Made by a program: the position numbers and the translations under genes. Source: a virus. Taken from it: a stretch of DNA of 20,149 nt. This document shows, piece by piece, positions 6,651 to 13,286 of this stretch; position 1 is the first letter of the stretch; each line of letters starts with the position of its first letter. The notes beneath the pieces are model-generated. The model saw only the letters and a list, made by a program, of their open reading frames with translations, searched no databases and was not told where the DNA came from. Location of the stretch: the IMG/VR virus record IMGVR_UViG_3300022929_000286, positions 1 through 20,149 of that record; one strand, given 5' to 3'.

Positions 6651-6764
6651 ATGTTTAGGTCTTCACCAAACGGTGATCCACCGAAAGGTGATTTACTAAA
6701 ACGACAATTGAGAATCAGAACGTACAGAGACAGTCCGGGGAGAATTGTCATATCGAGATCATGA
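6651..6764 (+). CDS. Possible 37-residue gene in the intergenic gap
   Basis: An ATG at 6651 with GAGG two bases before it opens a 37-codon frame ending TGA at 6762-6764. The product begins MFRSSPNGDPPKGD and continues with a basic stretch rich in Arg. I know no relative. The frame runs over strong hairpins, so the stretch may instead be a structured RNA, and the repeat SPNGD/PPKGD is simply what the hairpins encode. The Shine-Dalgarno spacing is very short. I rate the RNA reading as more likely than the gene. Confidence 0.25.
   Translation: MFRSSPNGDPPKGDLLKRQLRIRTYRDSPGRIVISRS
6663..6749 (+). ncRNA. Structured RNA element: two tetraloop hairpins plus a long stem
   Basis: TCACC-AAAC-GGTGA (6663-6676) and CACC-GAAA-GGTG (6679-6690) are two perfect small hairpins in adjacent 15-base repeats that share 12 of 15 bases; the second has a GNRA loop. 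Downstream GACAATT (6703-6709) pairs perfectly with AATTGTC (6743-6749). No T run follows, so this is not a terminator. It occupies the only gap of more than 50 bases in the plus-strand block, just before the membrane-protein genes. A role in controlling those genes is inferred. Confidence 0.4.
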
Positions 6765-6767
6765 ACA

Positions 6768-7178
6768 ATGAGCAGCGAGTTAATAGCAATGTTAGGCGGC
6801 GGCGTGACGGGCTTCGTCATGAAGCTGATCTCGGCTCAAATGTCTATACAGGCGAAGGCGATAGACAATATGATCAATCGCCAGAAACTGGCCGACGACT
6901 CTGCCGACCGAGCAGCCAAACGCGACGGCTCCGGTGGTGCTTGGATTCGTCGAATGATTGCAATCTGCATTCTGTTCTCGATGATCTTCGCGCCGTTTGT
7001 CATGGCCTTCTTCGATATTCCGGTGACGGTCGAAAAAACCAAGGGCGGCATTCTCAGCTTTCTGGGTTTTGGTCTGAATGGCTGGAAAAATCTAGAGGGC
7101 TTCGTTCTCCTTCCCGAGGTTCGTCAGGGGATGCTTGCGATCCTGGGGTTCTATTTCGGCAGTTCACAGGTTAAGTAA
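6768..7178 (+). CDS. Membrane protein, holin-like (GTA-type holin candidate)
   Basis: A 136-residue protein. The N-terminal GGGVTGFVMKLISAQ may be amphipathic or membrane-dipping, a charged helix with RQKLADDSADRAAKRD follows, then a clear membrane segment at about 65-83 (MIAICILFSMIFAPFVMAFF) after WIRR, a loop with DIPVTVE, and a C-terminal hydrophobic part GMLAILGFYFGSSQ. The plan resembles the three-segment GTA-type holin family (PF11351) and unnamed membrane proteins found beside lysis genes in aquatic phages. Function as a holin is likely but unproven; it could also be a structural membrane-associated protein. No strong Shine-Dalgarno site is seen before ATG 6768; an ATG at 6761 opens a different frame that encodes an unlikely protein. 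Confidence 0.65.
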   Translation: MSSELIAMLGGGVTGFVMKLISAQMSIQAKAIDNMINRQKLADDSADRAAKRDGSGGAWIRRMIAICILFSMIFAPFVMAFFDIPVTVEKTKGGILSFLGFGLNGWKNLEGFVLLPEVRQGMLAILGFYFGSSQVK

Positions 7179-7179
7179 G

Positions 7180-7527
7180 ATGGATATATCCGACAAAACC
7201 TCGATTACCATACCGCTTCGCAATCTCATCGCGTTGATCGCCTTCACGATTGTTTCCGTTAGCGGCTACGTCAACATGGTTGGCCGTCTAGCAACACTGG
7301 AGAACGCACAAGCGATCCGCGACGTAGAGATCGGGATGAATTCGGAATTCCGAATAAAGTGGCCGCGTGGTGAAATGGGAGCTTTACCGGAGGACGCCGA
7401 GCAAAATCTGCGGCTGACTTATGTGGAAAAGCACGTCGAAGAAATGACTGGCGAGCTTGAGAGATTGAAGGCGTTTGGTTCAACCAACTTTGATCTGAAG
7501 GACAAGAAGTATTTAGACGTTAAATGA
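7180..7527 (+). CDS. Single-span membrane protein, lysis cassette
   Basis: The 115-residue product has one N-terminal membrane segment at about 13-30 (NLIALIAFTIVSVSGYVNMV), then a hydrophilic domain with a short coiled coil (RLATLENAQAIRDVEIG), a conserved-looking block EFRIKWPRGEMGAL and a second helix YVEKHVEEMTGELERLKAFG. From memory, proteins with the FRIKWPRGE block occur next to the preceding holin-like gene in other phages, but none has a known function. An inner-membrane spanin-like or holin-partner role would fit topology and place. The ATG at 7180 lies one base after the previous stop. The same frame is open upstream to an ATG at 7135, but that would overlap the previous gene by 44 bases and add a non-conserved end. 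Confidence 0.6.
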   Translation: MDISDKTSITIPLRNLIALIAFTIVSVSGYVNMVGRLATLENAQAIRDVEIGMNSEFRIKWPRGEMGALPEDAEQNLRLTYVEKHVEEMTGELERLKAFGSTNFDLKDKKYLDVK

Positions 7528-7528
7528 C

Positions 7529-7729
7529 ATGGAGACGCATTTCATCAGATCGGTATATTCGGCAGTGCTAGGACTCATTGGATCATTCGCATCGATCACA
7601 AGCGTGAGCGAAGTTCTGACGGTCCTCGGAGCCGTTGTGTCGATCTGTTCGGGATGCTTGGCAAGTTACCATTTGATGCTGGGAATACGCATCCGCAAGC
7701 GGGACATCAAAGAAAGGGAGAACAACTAG
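7529..7729 (+). CDS. Small two-span membrane protein, class II holin candidate
   Basis: A 66-residue protein with two membrane segments at about 8-25 (SVYSAVLGLIGSFASITS) and 28-50 (VLTVLGAVVSICSGCLASYH), a short turn between them and a strongly charged end (RIRKRDIKERENN). Size, two-span layout and charged C-terminus match class II holins. It starts two bases after the preceding stop (TGACATG), and its TAG stop shares a base with the GTG of the next gene. Of the three membrane proteins in the cassette this is the best pore-former candidate by topology. The family cannot be fixed from the sequence alone. Confidence 0.6.
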   Translation: METHFIRSVYSAVLGLIGSFASITSVSEVLTVLGAVVSICSGCLASYHLMLGIRIRKRDIKERENN

Positions 7730-8232
7730 TGGCTAAGGCAACAGTAGAAGTAAAAGTTCCTGAAAGGATTTTAATAGAGATTGAAAACGAGCTTTTTAAG
7801 CTGGGAGACCCAAAGTGGGTTTTCGCAAGATATCAGGCTGCCGCAAAAGAGGCTATGAAGCCAGTATTAAAACATGTTTTCGCGACCGCTCCACACGACA
7901 CCGGAAATCTTCAAAAGGCAATAACCCTCAACAGTAGACGAAGTCGCAAAAAAAAGGGAGTTTCCAGCGCCCGTGTAGGTGTTGGCTCTAAAAAGATTTT
8001 TGTAAAACTAAACAAAAGCGGAAAGCCTGAATTGTATAGACCTGCTGATATTATAAATGCAATTGAGTATTCAAAGTCTGGAAAAGCTGGAACCGGATGG
8101 ATGAGTCAAGCACAAAAAGAGAAAGCAAAACCTCGGGAACTTGAACAAAGAATTAGATCGTTTATCAATGTCGCTATAAAGAAAAGAACTAAGTTTTTAA
8201 TAAACAAAAGAAAAAAGGCTAAAGCAAAATGA
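7729..8232 (+). CDS. HK97 gp10-like tail completion protein
   Basis: The 167-residue basic product has the HK97 gp10 signature: a helix ending MKPVLKHVFATAPHDTGNLQ followed by KAITLNSRRSRKK, a strand ARVGVGSKK, and a segment ADIINAIEYSKSGKAGTGWM. These proteins act at the neck or at the tail completion step. I chose the GTG at 7729, preceded by GGGAG at a spacing of about eight bases and sharing one base with the previous TAG. The frame runs back to an ATG at 7654, but that start lies deep inside the membrane-protein gene and has no ribosome-binding site. Codons are A-rich with many Lys AAA and AAG, unlike the cassette just before it. The long basic end (KKRTKFLINKRKKAKAK) is unusual. Confidence 0.85.
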   Translation: MAKATVEVKVPERILIEIENELFKLGDPKWVFARYQAAAKEAMKPVLKHVFATAPHDTGNLQKAITLNSRRSRKKKGVSSARVGVGSKKIFVKLNKSGKPELYRPADIINAIEYSKSGKAGTGWMSQAQKEKAKPRELEQRIRSFINVAIKKRTKFLINKRKKAKAK

Positions 8233-8609
8233 TAACCGATTTAAGATCTTACATATTAGCCGATTCTTCGATATCGGATGAAATAGGAACTAGACTATTT
8301 CCAGAAATAGCTCATAACATAACGGCAGACGATCCGTATGCAATATATACGGTTTTTAGTAGTAGCACTGTCGATTGTCACTCAGACTCTGGGATTCTGC
8401 ACGAAGACCTTATAGAAGTGAGTGTACACGCATCAACGGTTACTAAAGTTTATGAACTAGCCGAGTTGTTTAGATCCAGACTAAGCAACAAAAGAGTTGC
8501 CTTGGGACCATATGACGCCTATATAAAGTGGTCCTCATTCAACACAAATTATTCAGACAACGATGAAATTTTTTCAGGGTCAATAACCCTAGATATAACC
8601 TGGAGCTAA
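8229..8609 (+). CDS. Tail terminator, DUF3168 / gp17-like
   Basis: The 126-residue product fits the DUF3168 tail-completion family: an N-terminal helix ITDLRSYILADSSISDEIGT, then RLFPEIAHN, DDPYAIYTVFSSS, a strand LIEVSVHAST with the helix KVYELAELFRSRLS, and an end with SGSITLDITWS. Such proteins cap the tail tube at the head-proximal end. The ATG overlaps the preceding stop (ATGA), so the gene is coupled to the gp10-like one, which is the usual order. The stop lies in a small hairpin (GGAGC/GCTCC, 8602-8616) that has no T run after it. Confidence 0.88.
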   Translation: MITDLRSYILADSSISDEIGTRLFPEIAHNITADDPYAIYTVFSSSTVDCHSDSGILHEDLIEVSVHASTVTKVYELAELFRSRLSNKRVALGPYDAYIKWSSFNTNYSDNDEIFSGSITLDITWS

Positions 8610-8612
8610 GGG

Positions 8613-8648
8613 CTCCTCTAAAAACAACAACCTAAACAATAAAAAAAC
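8613..8648 (+). promoter_or_regulatory. G-free A/C-rich leader of the major tail gene
   Basis: Thirty-six bases before the tail-protein ATG contain no G and are mostly A and C, with CAACAACC and a final A run. There is no Shine-Dalgarno site. The layout matches the capsid leader at 3134-3166: A run, AACAACC, a short C/A stretch, then A run and ATGG. It probably serves high-level translation of an abundant virion protein; this is inference from the two-copy pattern. Confidence 0.5.
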
Positions 8649-9086
8649 ATGGCTAAATATGCAGCAAATGGGGCCACCGTTACGATCAATACTCACGGAT
8701 CGGATGATGCCCTTTATAGTAGTGATAATGCAGAAAGTATCTCAAATGTTGTTTCGTTCGGGGTTCCTTCAGACTCTAGCGACGAAATCGACGTTTCGGA
8801 TCACAGTTCAAACCGACGTGAATACGTTAATGGATTAATAGATAGCGACGATATGACAATCGAGCTAGTCTACGATCCAGCAGACACTGGACAAGGATAC
8901 CTTCGTGATTATGTTGGCTCAACCGAGAAGGAGTTTGTAATAACTCTGAGCGGTCCTGCGGCGAGCAATACTCACACCTTTAACGCATTGGTAAAAAGCT
9001 TTAGCATTGATCTTCCAGCAGATGGAGCGATCACCGCTACCGCTACCATCAAGCGTGTTGGTGTCGATCAGCTAACCACAGTTTAA
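8649..9086 (+). CDS. Major tail tube protein
   Basis: The 145-residue protein has the plan of long-tailed phage tube proteins: KYAANGATVTINTHGSDD at the start, a loop region with PSDSSDEIDVSDHSSNRREY, VNGLIDSDDMTIELVYDPAD, then EFVITLSGPAASNTHTFNAL and the final strands KSFSIDLPADGAITATATIK. The DVSDHSS-REYVNGLIDSDDMTIEL stretch is especially typical. It sits between the tail terminator and the assembly chaperones, as expected. The gene is led by a G-free leader and ends in two stop codons in frame (TAA TAG, 9084-9089). High expression is inferred. Confidence 0.93.
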   Translation: MAKYAANGATVTINTHGSDDALYSSDNAESISNVVSFGVPSDSSDEIDVSDHSSNRREYVNGLIDSDDMTIELVYDPADTGQGYLRDYVGSTEKEFVITLSGPAASNTHTFNALVKSFSIDLPADGAITATATIKRVGVDQLTTV

Positions 9087-9105
9087 TAGTTTTATTTAGC
9101 CGACC

Positions 9106-9423
9106 ATGAAAGAACAAACTATTAAAGTTAAAATCAACGGAAAGAATCGCGAAGTCTATGCTGGCAATGCGGCTCTTTTACGTTTTCGTCGCTCTGGGGG
9201 AGATATGGCGTTAATTTCTTCGGCAACCGGAGAGGATAATAACGAGCTATTTGATTCCCTAGACGCAATCACAAAACTAATTTGCGTTAACCTAGTTGAG
9301 AATGACTTAACCCCAGAGGAAGTTGCCAACGGGGTAGAGTCTATGCCTGAACTATTTAACGCCGCAGGAGTCCTGCTTAATCAAGTTCCTTGGTTGGTCG
9401 GCTCCAGTAAAGAACAAGAATAA
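9106..9423 (+). CDS. Tail assembly chaperone-like protein (gpG position)
   Basis: A 105-residue protein placed between tube and tape measure, where tail assembly chaperones belong. It begins with a strand IKVKINGKNREVYAG and continues with LLRFRRSGGDMALISSAT, a helix ELFDSLDAITKLICVNLVEN, LTPEEVANGVESMPELFNAA and ends SSKEQE. The plan resembles Phage_TAC families, including the GTA-like TAC_11, but the match is not strong enough to name one. The next gene is in the -1 frame, as in lambda G/GT, but its frame carries a stop at 9408-9410, leaving only a few bases for a shift and no X-XXY-YYZ heptamer there. The two are therefore probably made as separate proteins. Confidence 0.7.
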   Translation: MKEQTIKVKINGKNREVYAGNAALLRFRRSGGDMALISSATGEDNNELFDSLDAITKLICVNLVENDLTPEEVANGVESMPELFNAAGVLLNQVPWLVGSSKEQE

Positions 9424-9434
9424 TACGGGCTCCG

Positions 9435-9680
9435 ATGACGCAGGGCGATTACGATAAAGCATTGCTAGATGATTTTGCATTTGCTGTAGTCGCCTTGCGT
9501 TTAAGGCCTGACGATTTCTGGTCAATGAGTCGCGGGGAATATCTGGCATGCGTAAACATGTGGCGACGACTCAATGGCCAGGAAGTGGAAAATACTAATA
9601 ATCAAGAACGAGTAGACTCGTTCTCTAAATACTTGCAAGGCACCTTTGGGGGCAAATTAAGAAAAAATAATCATGGCTAA
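9435..9680 (+). CDS. Second tail assembly chaperone-like protein (TAC_6 style)
   Basis: The 81-residue product contains the short pattern ALRLRPDDFWSMSRGEYLAC followed by VNMWRRLNG. This recalls the small GTA/phage chaperone family (Phage_TAC_6, with P-x-x-F-W-x-(L/M)-(T/S)-x-x-E). It begins 11 bases after the first chaperone stop, with a free-standing ATG and no evident Shine-Dalgarno site. Its stop overlaps the tape measure start by eight bases (ATGGCTAA). Its partner should be the tape measure protein, which such chaperones coat before the tube is built around it. Family call moderate. Confidence 0.7.
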   Translation: MTQGDYDKALLDDFAFAVVALRLRPDDFWSMSRGEYLACVNMWRRLNGQEVENTNNQERVDSFSKYLQGTFGGKLRKNNHG

Positions 9681-11931
9681 AAGTGATCTAAGCTCAGTAT
9701 ATATCGAGGTCGTCGTAAATGCAGATGGTGTTGTTAAGCCTATGAGTGCTGCTCAGAAGGCTTTTTTCAATTTCCGCAAAGAAACGTCAAGACACAAGGG
9801 CCTAGGCAAATCGATAGCAGGTCAAATGACCAAAATGGCTGGAGGAATTTTTGCAGTACATAAGGCCGTTAGTCTCTTGTCGTCAGCCGCTAGGCAAATG
9901 TTTGCAGACCTTAGCACATTCCAGCGAATGTCTGTAGAACTTAAGGTGGCCACTGGATCTGCGGAGAACGCCGAAGCAGCCTTCTCCATGATCCAAGAAA
10001 CGGCCAAAGAGCTGCCATCATCGATTCAGGATATTACGGAAGGCTTTGTTCGACTCAAGAACATGGGCCTTGATGCCAGCAAGGATTCACTAATTTCCTT
10101 CTCTAATACGGCTGCTGCTATGGGCAAATCCCTTAAGCAATTTATAGAAGGTGTTGCGGATGCTAATACGCGAGAGTTTGAGCGGTTAAAGGAATTCGGT
10201 ATCTTGGCCCGTAACCAAGGGCAAACTATTCGGGTAACATTCAGGGGCATAACAAAAGATATAGAAAATTCAAGCAAATCTATTGTCGGATACCTTACTG
10301 ATATAGGAGATCAAGAATTTGCTGGGGCTGCGACTGAACAGATTAATACACTTTCAAGCCGAGTAACCAAACTTAAGGATGCCTTATTTAAGCTAAACGT
10401 ATCTCTTGGAAAGTCAGAGGCTGGTGCAGTTGGGGAATTCATTGGTTCCGTAACCGAGGGAATTGAAAATTTTGTTGATGAAAATGAACTTTCTAAGTTT
10501 CGTGACCGATTAACTAAGGTAATGAAGATTGAAGGGCCTGGGTCGGCGTACATGTCTCCCGCCATCGTTTCTATGGATAAAGTTCCCAGGTCGCTAGAAG
10601 AAATTAGAAATATTTTTGAAAACCTTAAGAGATCTGAAATTAAGCTTGCCGAAAAATTTCTTGAACAAGAACTGAAGGTGTTGTGGGCTAAAAGATATTC
10701 TGGTGACCTTAGTGACAAAGAGAACGCTGCGATGTCTGATAGATACTACACTATGGAAAAAGCTCTTGACAGAGCAAGAGAAACCTTAGGTGTAAAAGAA
10801 GCAGAAGCAAAAAAGGCTAAGGATATAAAAAGCGATGAGGAAGATGCAGTTGAACTAAAGAAACAAAATAAAAATATAGAGGAGGCTCTCGCTGTATTTA
10901 GCAGAAATAGAAGAATTGAGGTATACAAACAGCTTGGTCTTGAAAAAGCTCTTTTAACAGAGAGAGATGCATCTGTTCAAAAGCTAAAAGAAGCTGAGGC
11001 TTCTTTAGATATTATGAGGACTGGTCGTCAAGACCCGCAGCAAGTAGAGGCCGCCACAAAAACAGTTATAGATCTTAGGACTGAAGTGTTTCAACTTGAG
11101 GACTCTATTAGATCTATAAGGAAGCAATCGGCTGATGAACTTGCCAGAGAAGCCGAGGTGGTGCAGAAGGCACTAGCAAAAGAGAAGGAAGCAAAAGATA
11201 AGTTAATAGCCGAAACTAATAGGCTAGGCGGAATTGATGCGGTAAGATCTAAATCCTTGTTGAGGATGACCATAAATCAGGCCGTAGAAACAAAGAAGGG
11301 GCTAGAGCTTCAAGCCGCTTTAGAGGCTCGTCTCAAGTTGCAAAATCTTGAACTAATAAAAGCAGAACATTTATGGGAAGAAGCATGGAATGCGGAACTT
11401 GTTGAAGAGGCTGAAGATGCTATAAATTCTGCCAGAGCAGCAATTCGTCAAACCGAGGAAGCCATCAAAGACGCAAAGATAAATAGGTTTGGCGAGGATC
11501 TTCAGAAATTATTTGACGACGTCAAAGAGGGCATTGCTGATGCCATTGTCGAAGGAGAAAACTTTAAAGGAGTTTTGCAATCTATACTCAAGCAGATTGC
11601 AAAAACTCAAATTATTGGAGCGTTAACAGGACTTTTCCCGGGGCTGGGAACTCCACCCAAAAAGTTGTTCAAGGGAGGTCCGGTAACAGCTAATAGGCCG
11701 TTCCTAGTAGGAGAGCGTGGCCCAGAGCTTTTTGTTCCTTCTAACAGTGGGTCCATAACTCCTAATCATAGGACAGGTGGGGGAACCAGAAGCGTAAACG
11801 TAGTAAACAATTTTTCTATCGATGGCGGGGACAAACGAGAAATGCAGCAAATGATTGCATCCTCGGTATCTGCTTCGGTGAGTTTAGCAGTAAATAAAAT
11901 GCAAGATAACAAAAGAAGGGGAATCAGATAA
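9673..11931 (+). CDS. Tape measure protein
   Basis: At 752 residues this is the longest complete gene in the window and lies just after the chaperone pair. It starts with a strand/helix segment (SVYIEVVVNADGVVKPMSAA), then a hydrophobic region (about 45-75) and a domain typical of tape measures with PSSIQDITEGFVRLKNMGLD and FIEGVADANTREFERLKEFG. The centre (about 340-620) is highly charged coiled coil. The end carries GGPVTANRPFLVGERGPELF followed by VPSNSGSITP, a common tape-measure end. By the rule of about 0.15 nm per residue the tail would be near 110 nm, less if the ends are processed. The stop overlaps the next start by one base (TAATG). No lysozyme or peptidase domain is seen. Confidence 0.95.
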   Translation: MAKSDLSSVYIEVVVNADGVVKPMSAAQKAFFNFRKETSRHKGLGKSIAGQMTKMAGGIFAVHKAVSLLSSAARQMFADLSTFQRMSVELKVATGSAENAEAAFSMIQETAKELPSSIQDITEGFVRLKNMGLDASKDSLISFSNTAAAMGKSLKQFIEGVADANTREFERLKEFGILARNQGQTIRVTFRGITKDIENSSKSIVGYLTDIGDQEFAGAATEQINTLSSRVTKLKDALFKLNVSLGKSEAGAVGEFIGSVTEGIENFVDENELSKFRDRLTKVMKIEGPGSAYMSPAIVSMDKVPRSLEEIRNIFENLKRSEIKLAEKFLEQELKVLWAKRYSGDLSDKENAAMSDRYYTMEKALDRARETLGVKEAEAKKAKDIKSDEEDAVELKKQNKNIEEALAVFSRNRRIEVYKQLGLEKALLTERDASVQKLKEAEASLDIMRTGRQDPQQVEAATKTVIDLRTEVFQLEDSIRSIRKQSADELAREAEVVQKALAKEKEAKDKLIAETNRLGGIDAVRSKSLLRMTINQAVETKKGLELQAALEARLKLQNLELIKAEHLWEEAWNAELVEEAEDAINSARAAIRQTEEAIKDAKINRFGEDLQKLFDDVKEGIADAIVEGENFKGVLQSILKQIAKTQIIGALTGLFPGLGTPPKKLFKGGPVTANRPFLVGERGPELFVPSNSGSITPNHRTGGGTRSVNVVNNFSIDGGDKREMQQMIASSVSASVSLAVNKMQDNKRRGIR

Positions 11932-12344
11932 TGCCTACCATACCAGTATCCAATGCTCTTTATACGGGACCGCAGTTTAGCTCGTTTAACATAACTAGGA
12001 CTAAAAGCACTCCTACTACTGTCAGCCCCTTTTCGGGAGACTTGCAGGTATATGAATGGGTCGGCTCGGAAAAATTTCAGTGGACCGGACAACTGCCACC
12101 AGTAAGCTCACTAAGCGACAAGGAAGATTGGATAGAGTTTTTGTTAGACATGGAGGGAATGAGTGAAACATTTACATTTGACCTGAACTCGGTAACTAAC
12201 AAACTGTATAAATACGCTCCACTTCCATCCGGCACCAGCCACACTCTACCCACTACCTGGAGGCTTGCTGAACCGATTGTAGGCTGGTCAATAGATATTA
12301 ACGGTCTCTTAGTAGGCGTTCAAATAAAAGCAATAGAACCTTAA
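11931..12344 (+). CDS. Minor tail protein, gpM-like
   Basis: The 137-residue product lies right after the tape measure and reads as a small beta-rich tail-tip protein: SFNITRTKSTPTTVSPFSGD, VYEWVGSEKFQWTGQLPP, a helix KEDWIEFLLDMEGMSETFTF and the end VGWSIDINGLLVGVQIKAIE. The pattern FQWTGQLPP followed by an aromatic-rich helix is what I expect from proteins in the lambda gpM position (distal tail / tip joining). The family assignment rests on position and general style more than on a decisive motif. It starts in the previous stop (TAATG); four bases separate it from the next gene. Confidence 0.65.
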   Translation: MPTIPVSNALYTGPQFSSFNITRTKSTPTTVSPFSGDLQVYEWVGSEKFQWTGQLPPVSSLSDKEDWIEFLLDMEGMSETFTFDLNSVTNKLYKYAPLPSGTSHTLPTTWRLAEPIVGWSIDINGLLVGVQIKAIEP

Positions 12345-12348
12345 AACT

Positions 12349-12927
12349 ATGTCTCGGAACTTAGAGTCAACCATGAGTTCAAACCTGGCTTCTACGGTGG
12401 TTAAGCCAGCATTCTTTGTAAAATTTGAATTCGATTATACTACCACTCCTGGAGATAGTGATTTGCGATTATGGACGGGTTCTGGAACAATATCATATAA
12501 TTCTGAAAATTATATAGGCTTGGGGAATCTAGTAAGCCTAGAGATGCCAGCGGAAAGCCAAGATGGGTCTGCACAGGCGGTAACATTTACTCTCTCTGGA
12601 TTACCTTCGACAAATATAAGCCTTGCCATGACCGAGCAATATCAGAACAGGCCAGTAACCTGCTGGTTTGCCACCATGTCAAATGCAACGACAATTAGCG
12701 GCACTCCCTACAAGATATTTGAAGGACTTATCGACGTAATGGAGGTTTCGGACAATGGTCAGACCGCTTCAATATCCGTTAAGACAGAAGGTTTTGCTTA
12801 TGGAGTGGGGCCATCTTCAGCTAGAAGGACCGAGCAGGACCAGAAAGAAAGATATTCATCAGACAGGAGTTTGCGTTTTGTCGCCGACCTAGCCGAGAAG
12901 GAGTTTCGTTGGGGAATAAAAGCTTGA
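12349..12927 (+). CDS. Tail-tip hub protein, gpL / DUF2163-like
   Basis: The 192-residue product has VVKPAFFVKFEFD at the start, a strand YIGLGNLVSLEMPAESQDGS, the variable centre, FEGLIDVMEVSDNGQTASIS and, near the end, RRTEQDQKERYSSDRSLRFV then LAEKEFRWG. The last block, R-(x)-E-(x)-Q-(x)-R-Y-x-x-D-x-x-(F)-V-x-x-L-x-x-K-E-x-x-W-G, is a hallmark of hub-type tip proteins in siphoviruses. It should join the tube, the tape measure end and the J-like fibre. The stop overlaps the next start (TGATG). Confidence 0.75.
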   Translation: MSRNLESTMSSNLASTVVKPAFFVKFEFDYTTTPGDSDLRLWTGSGTISYNSENYIGLGNLVSLEMPAESQDGSAQAVTFTLSGLPSTNISLAMTEQYQNRPVTCWFATMSNATTISGTPYKIFEGLIDVMEVSDNGQTASISVKTEGFAYGVGPSSARRTEQDQKERYSSDRSLRFVADLAEKEFRWGIKA

Positions 12928-13286
12928 TGTTTAATTGGTCCAATAATTGTGGTCATCAAGCAATTGACTTTTTAAAAGACACCAGGGGAATTAGCTTGGG
13001 CGAAGAATTCAAATGCATAGACAGCCCTTATAAGGCATGTCGATTGATACGGCCCTACGGATCTATATCGGCTTTTCTTAATTCGATATCTTACTTGGAT
13101 CAAATAGAAGTAAAGAAAGCCAGTATAGGCGATCTGATGGTTTTTGATTGGGGCAAGGGAATACTTCACTTTTCGCTAGCTATAAACTCAGACGGGATAA
13201 CCTCAGTTGGCCCCTGTGAGAATGGAAACTTATTTTTTAAAACACTAGAAGCCTCATCGGCATTTAAGATATGGCAGGACCAGTAG
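12927..13286 (+). CDS. DUF6950 / NlpC-P60-like tail-tip protein
   Basis: The 119-residue product starts MFNWSNNCGHQAIDFLKDTR with a likely active-site Cys at residue 8 in a helix cap, then DSPYKACRLIRPYGSISAFL, a block ASIGDLMVFDWGKGILHFSL that holds a candidate His in HFSLAI, and an aromatic end AFKIW. This is the order of the DUF6950 proteins, small papain-like (NlpC/P60-related) proteins found between hub and J genes. A peptidoglycan peptidase used at infection, in place of lambda gpK, is the natural guess. I chose the ATG at 12927, sharing one base with the previous TGA; a TTG at 12909 would add six residues. It overlaps the next gene by 16 bases. Confidence 0.75.
   Translation: MFNWSNNCGHQAIDFLKDTRGISLGEEFKCIDSPYKACRLIRPYGSISAFLNSISYLDQIEVKKASIGDLMVFDWGKGILHFSLAINSDGITSVGPCENGNLFFKTLEASSAFKIWQDQ

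Noticed and set aside
6761-7174. Alternative frame of 137 codons starting at ATG 6761
   Set aside because: The product is Arg- and Ser-rich with no hydrophobic order, while the frame from 6768 encodes a clear membrane protein. It is a shadow.
8602-8616. Hairpin GGAGC/GCTCC as a terminator before the major tail gene
   Set aside because: The stem has only five pairs and is followed by TCTAAAAAC, not by a T run; genes on both sides belong to one operon.
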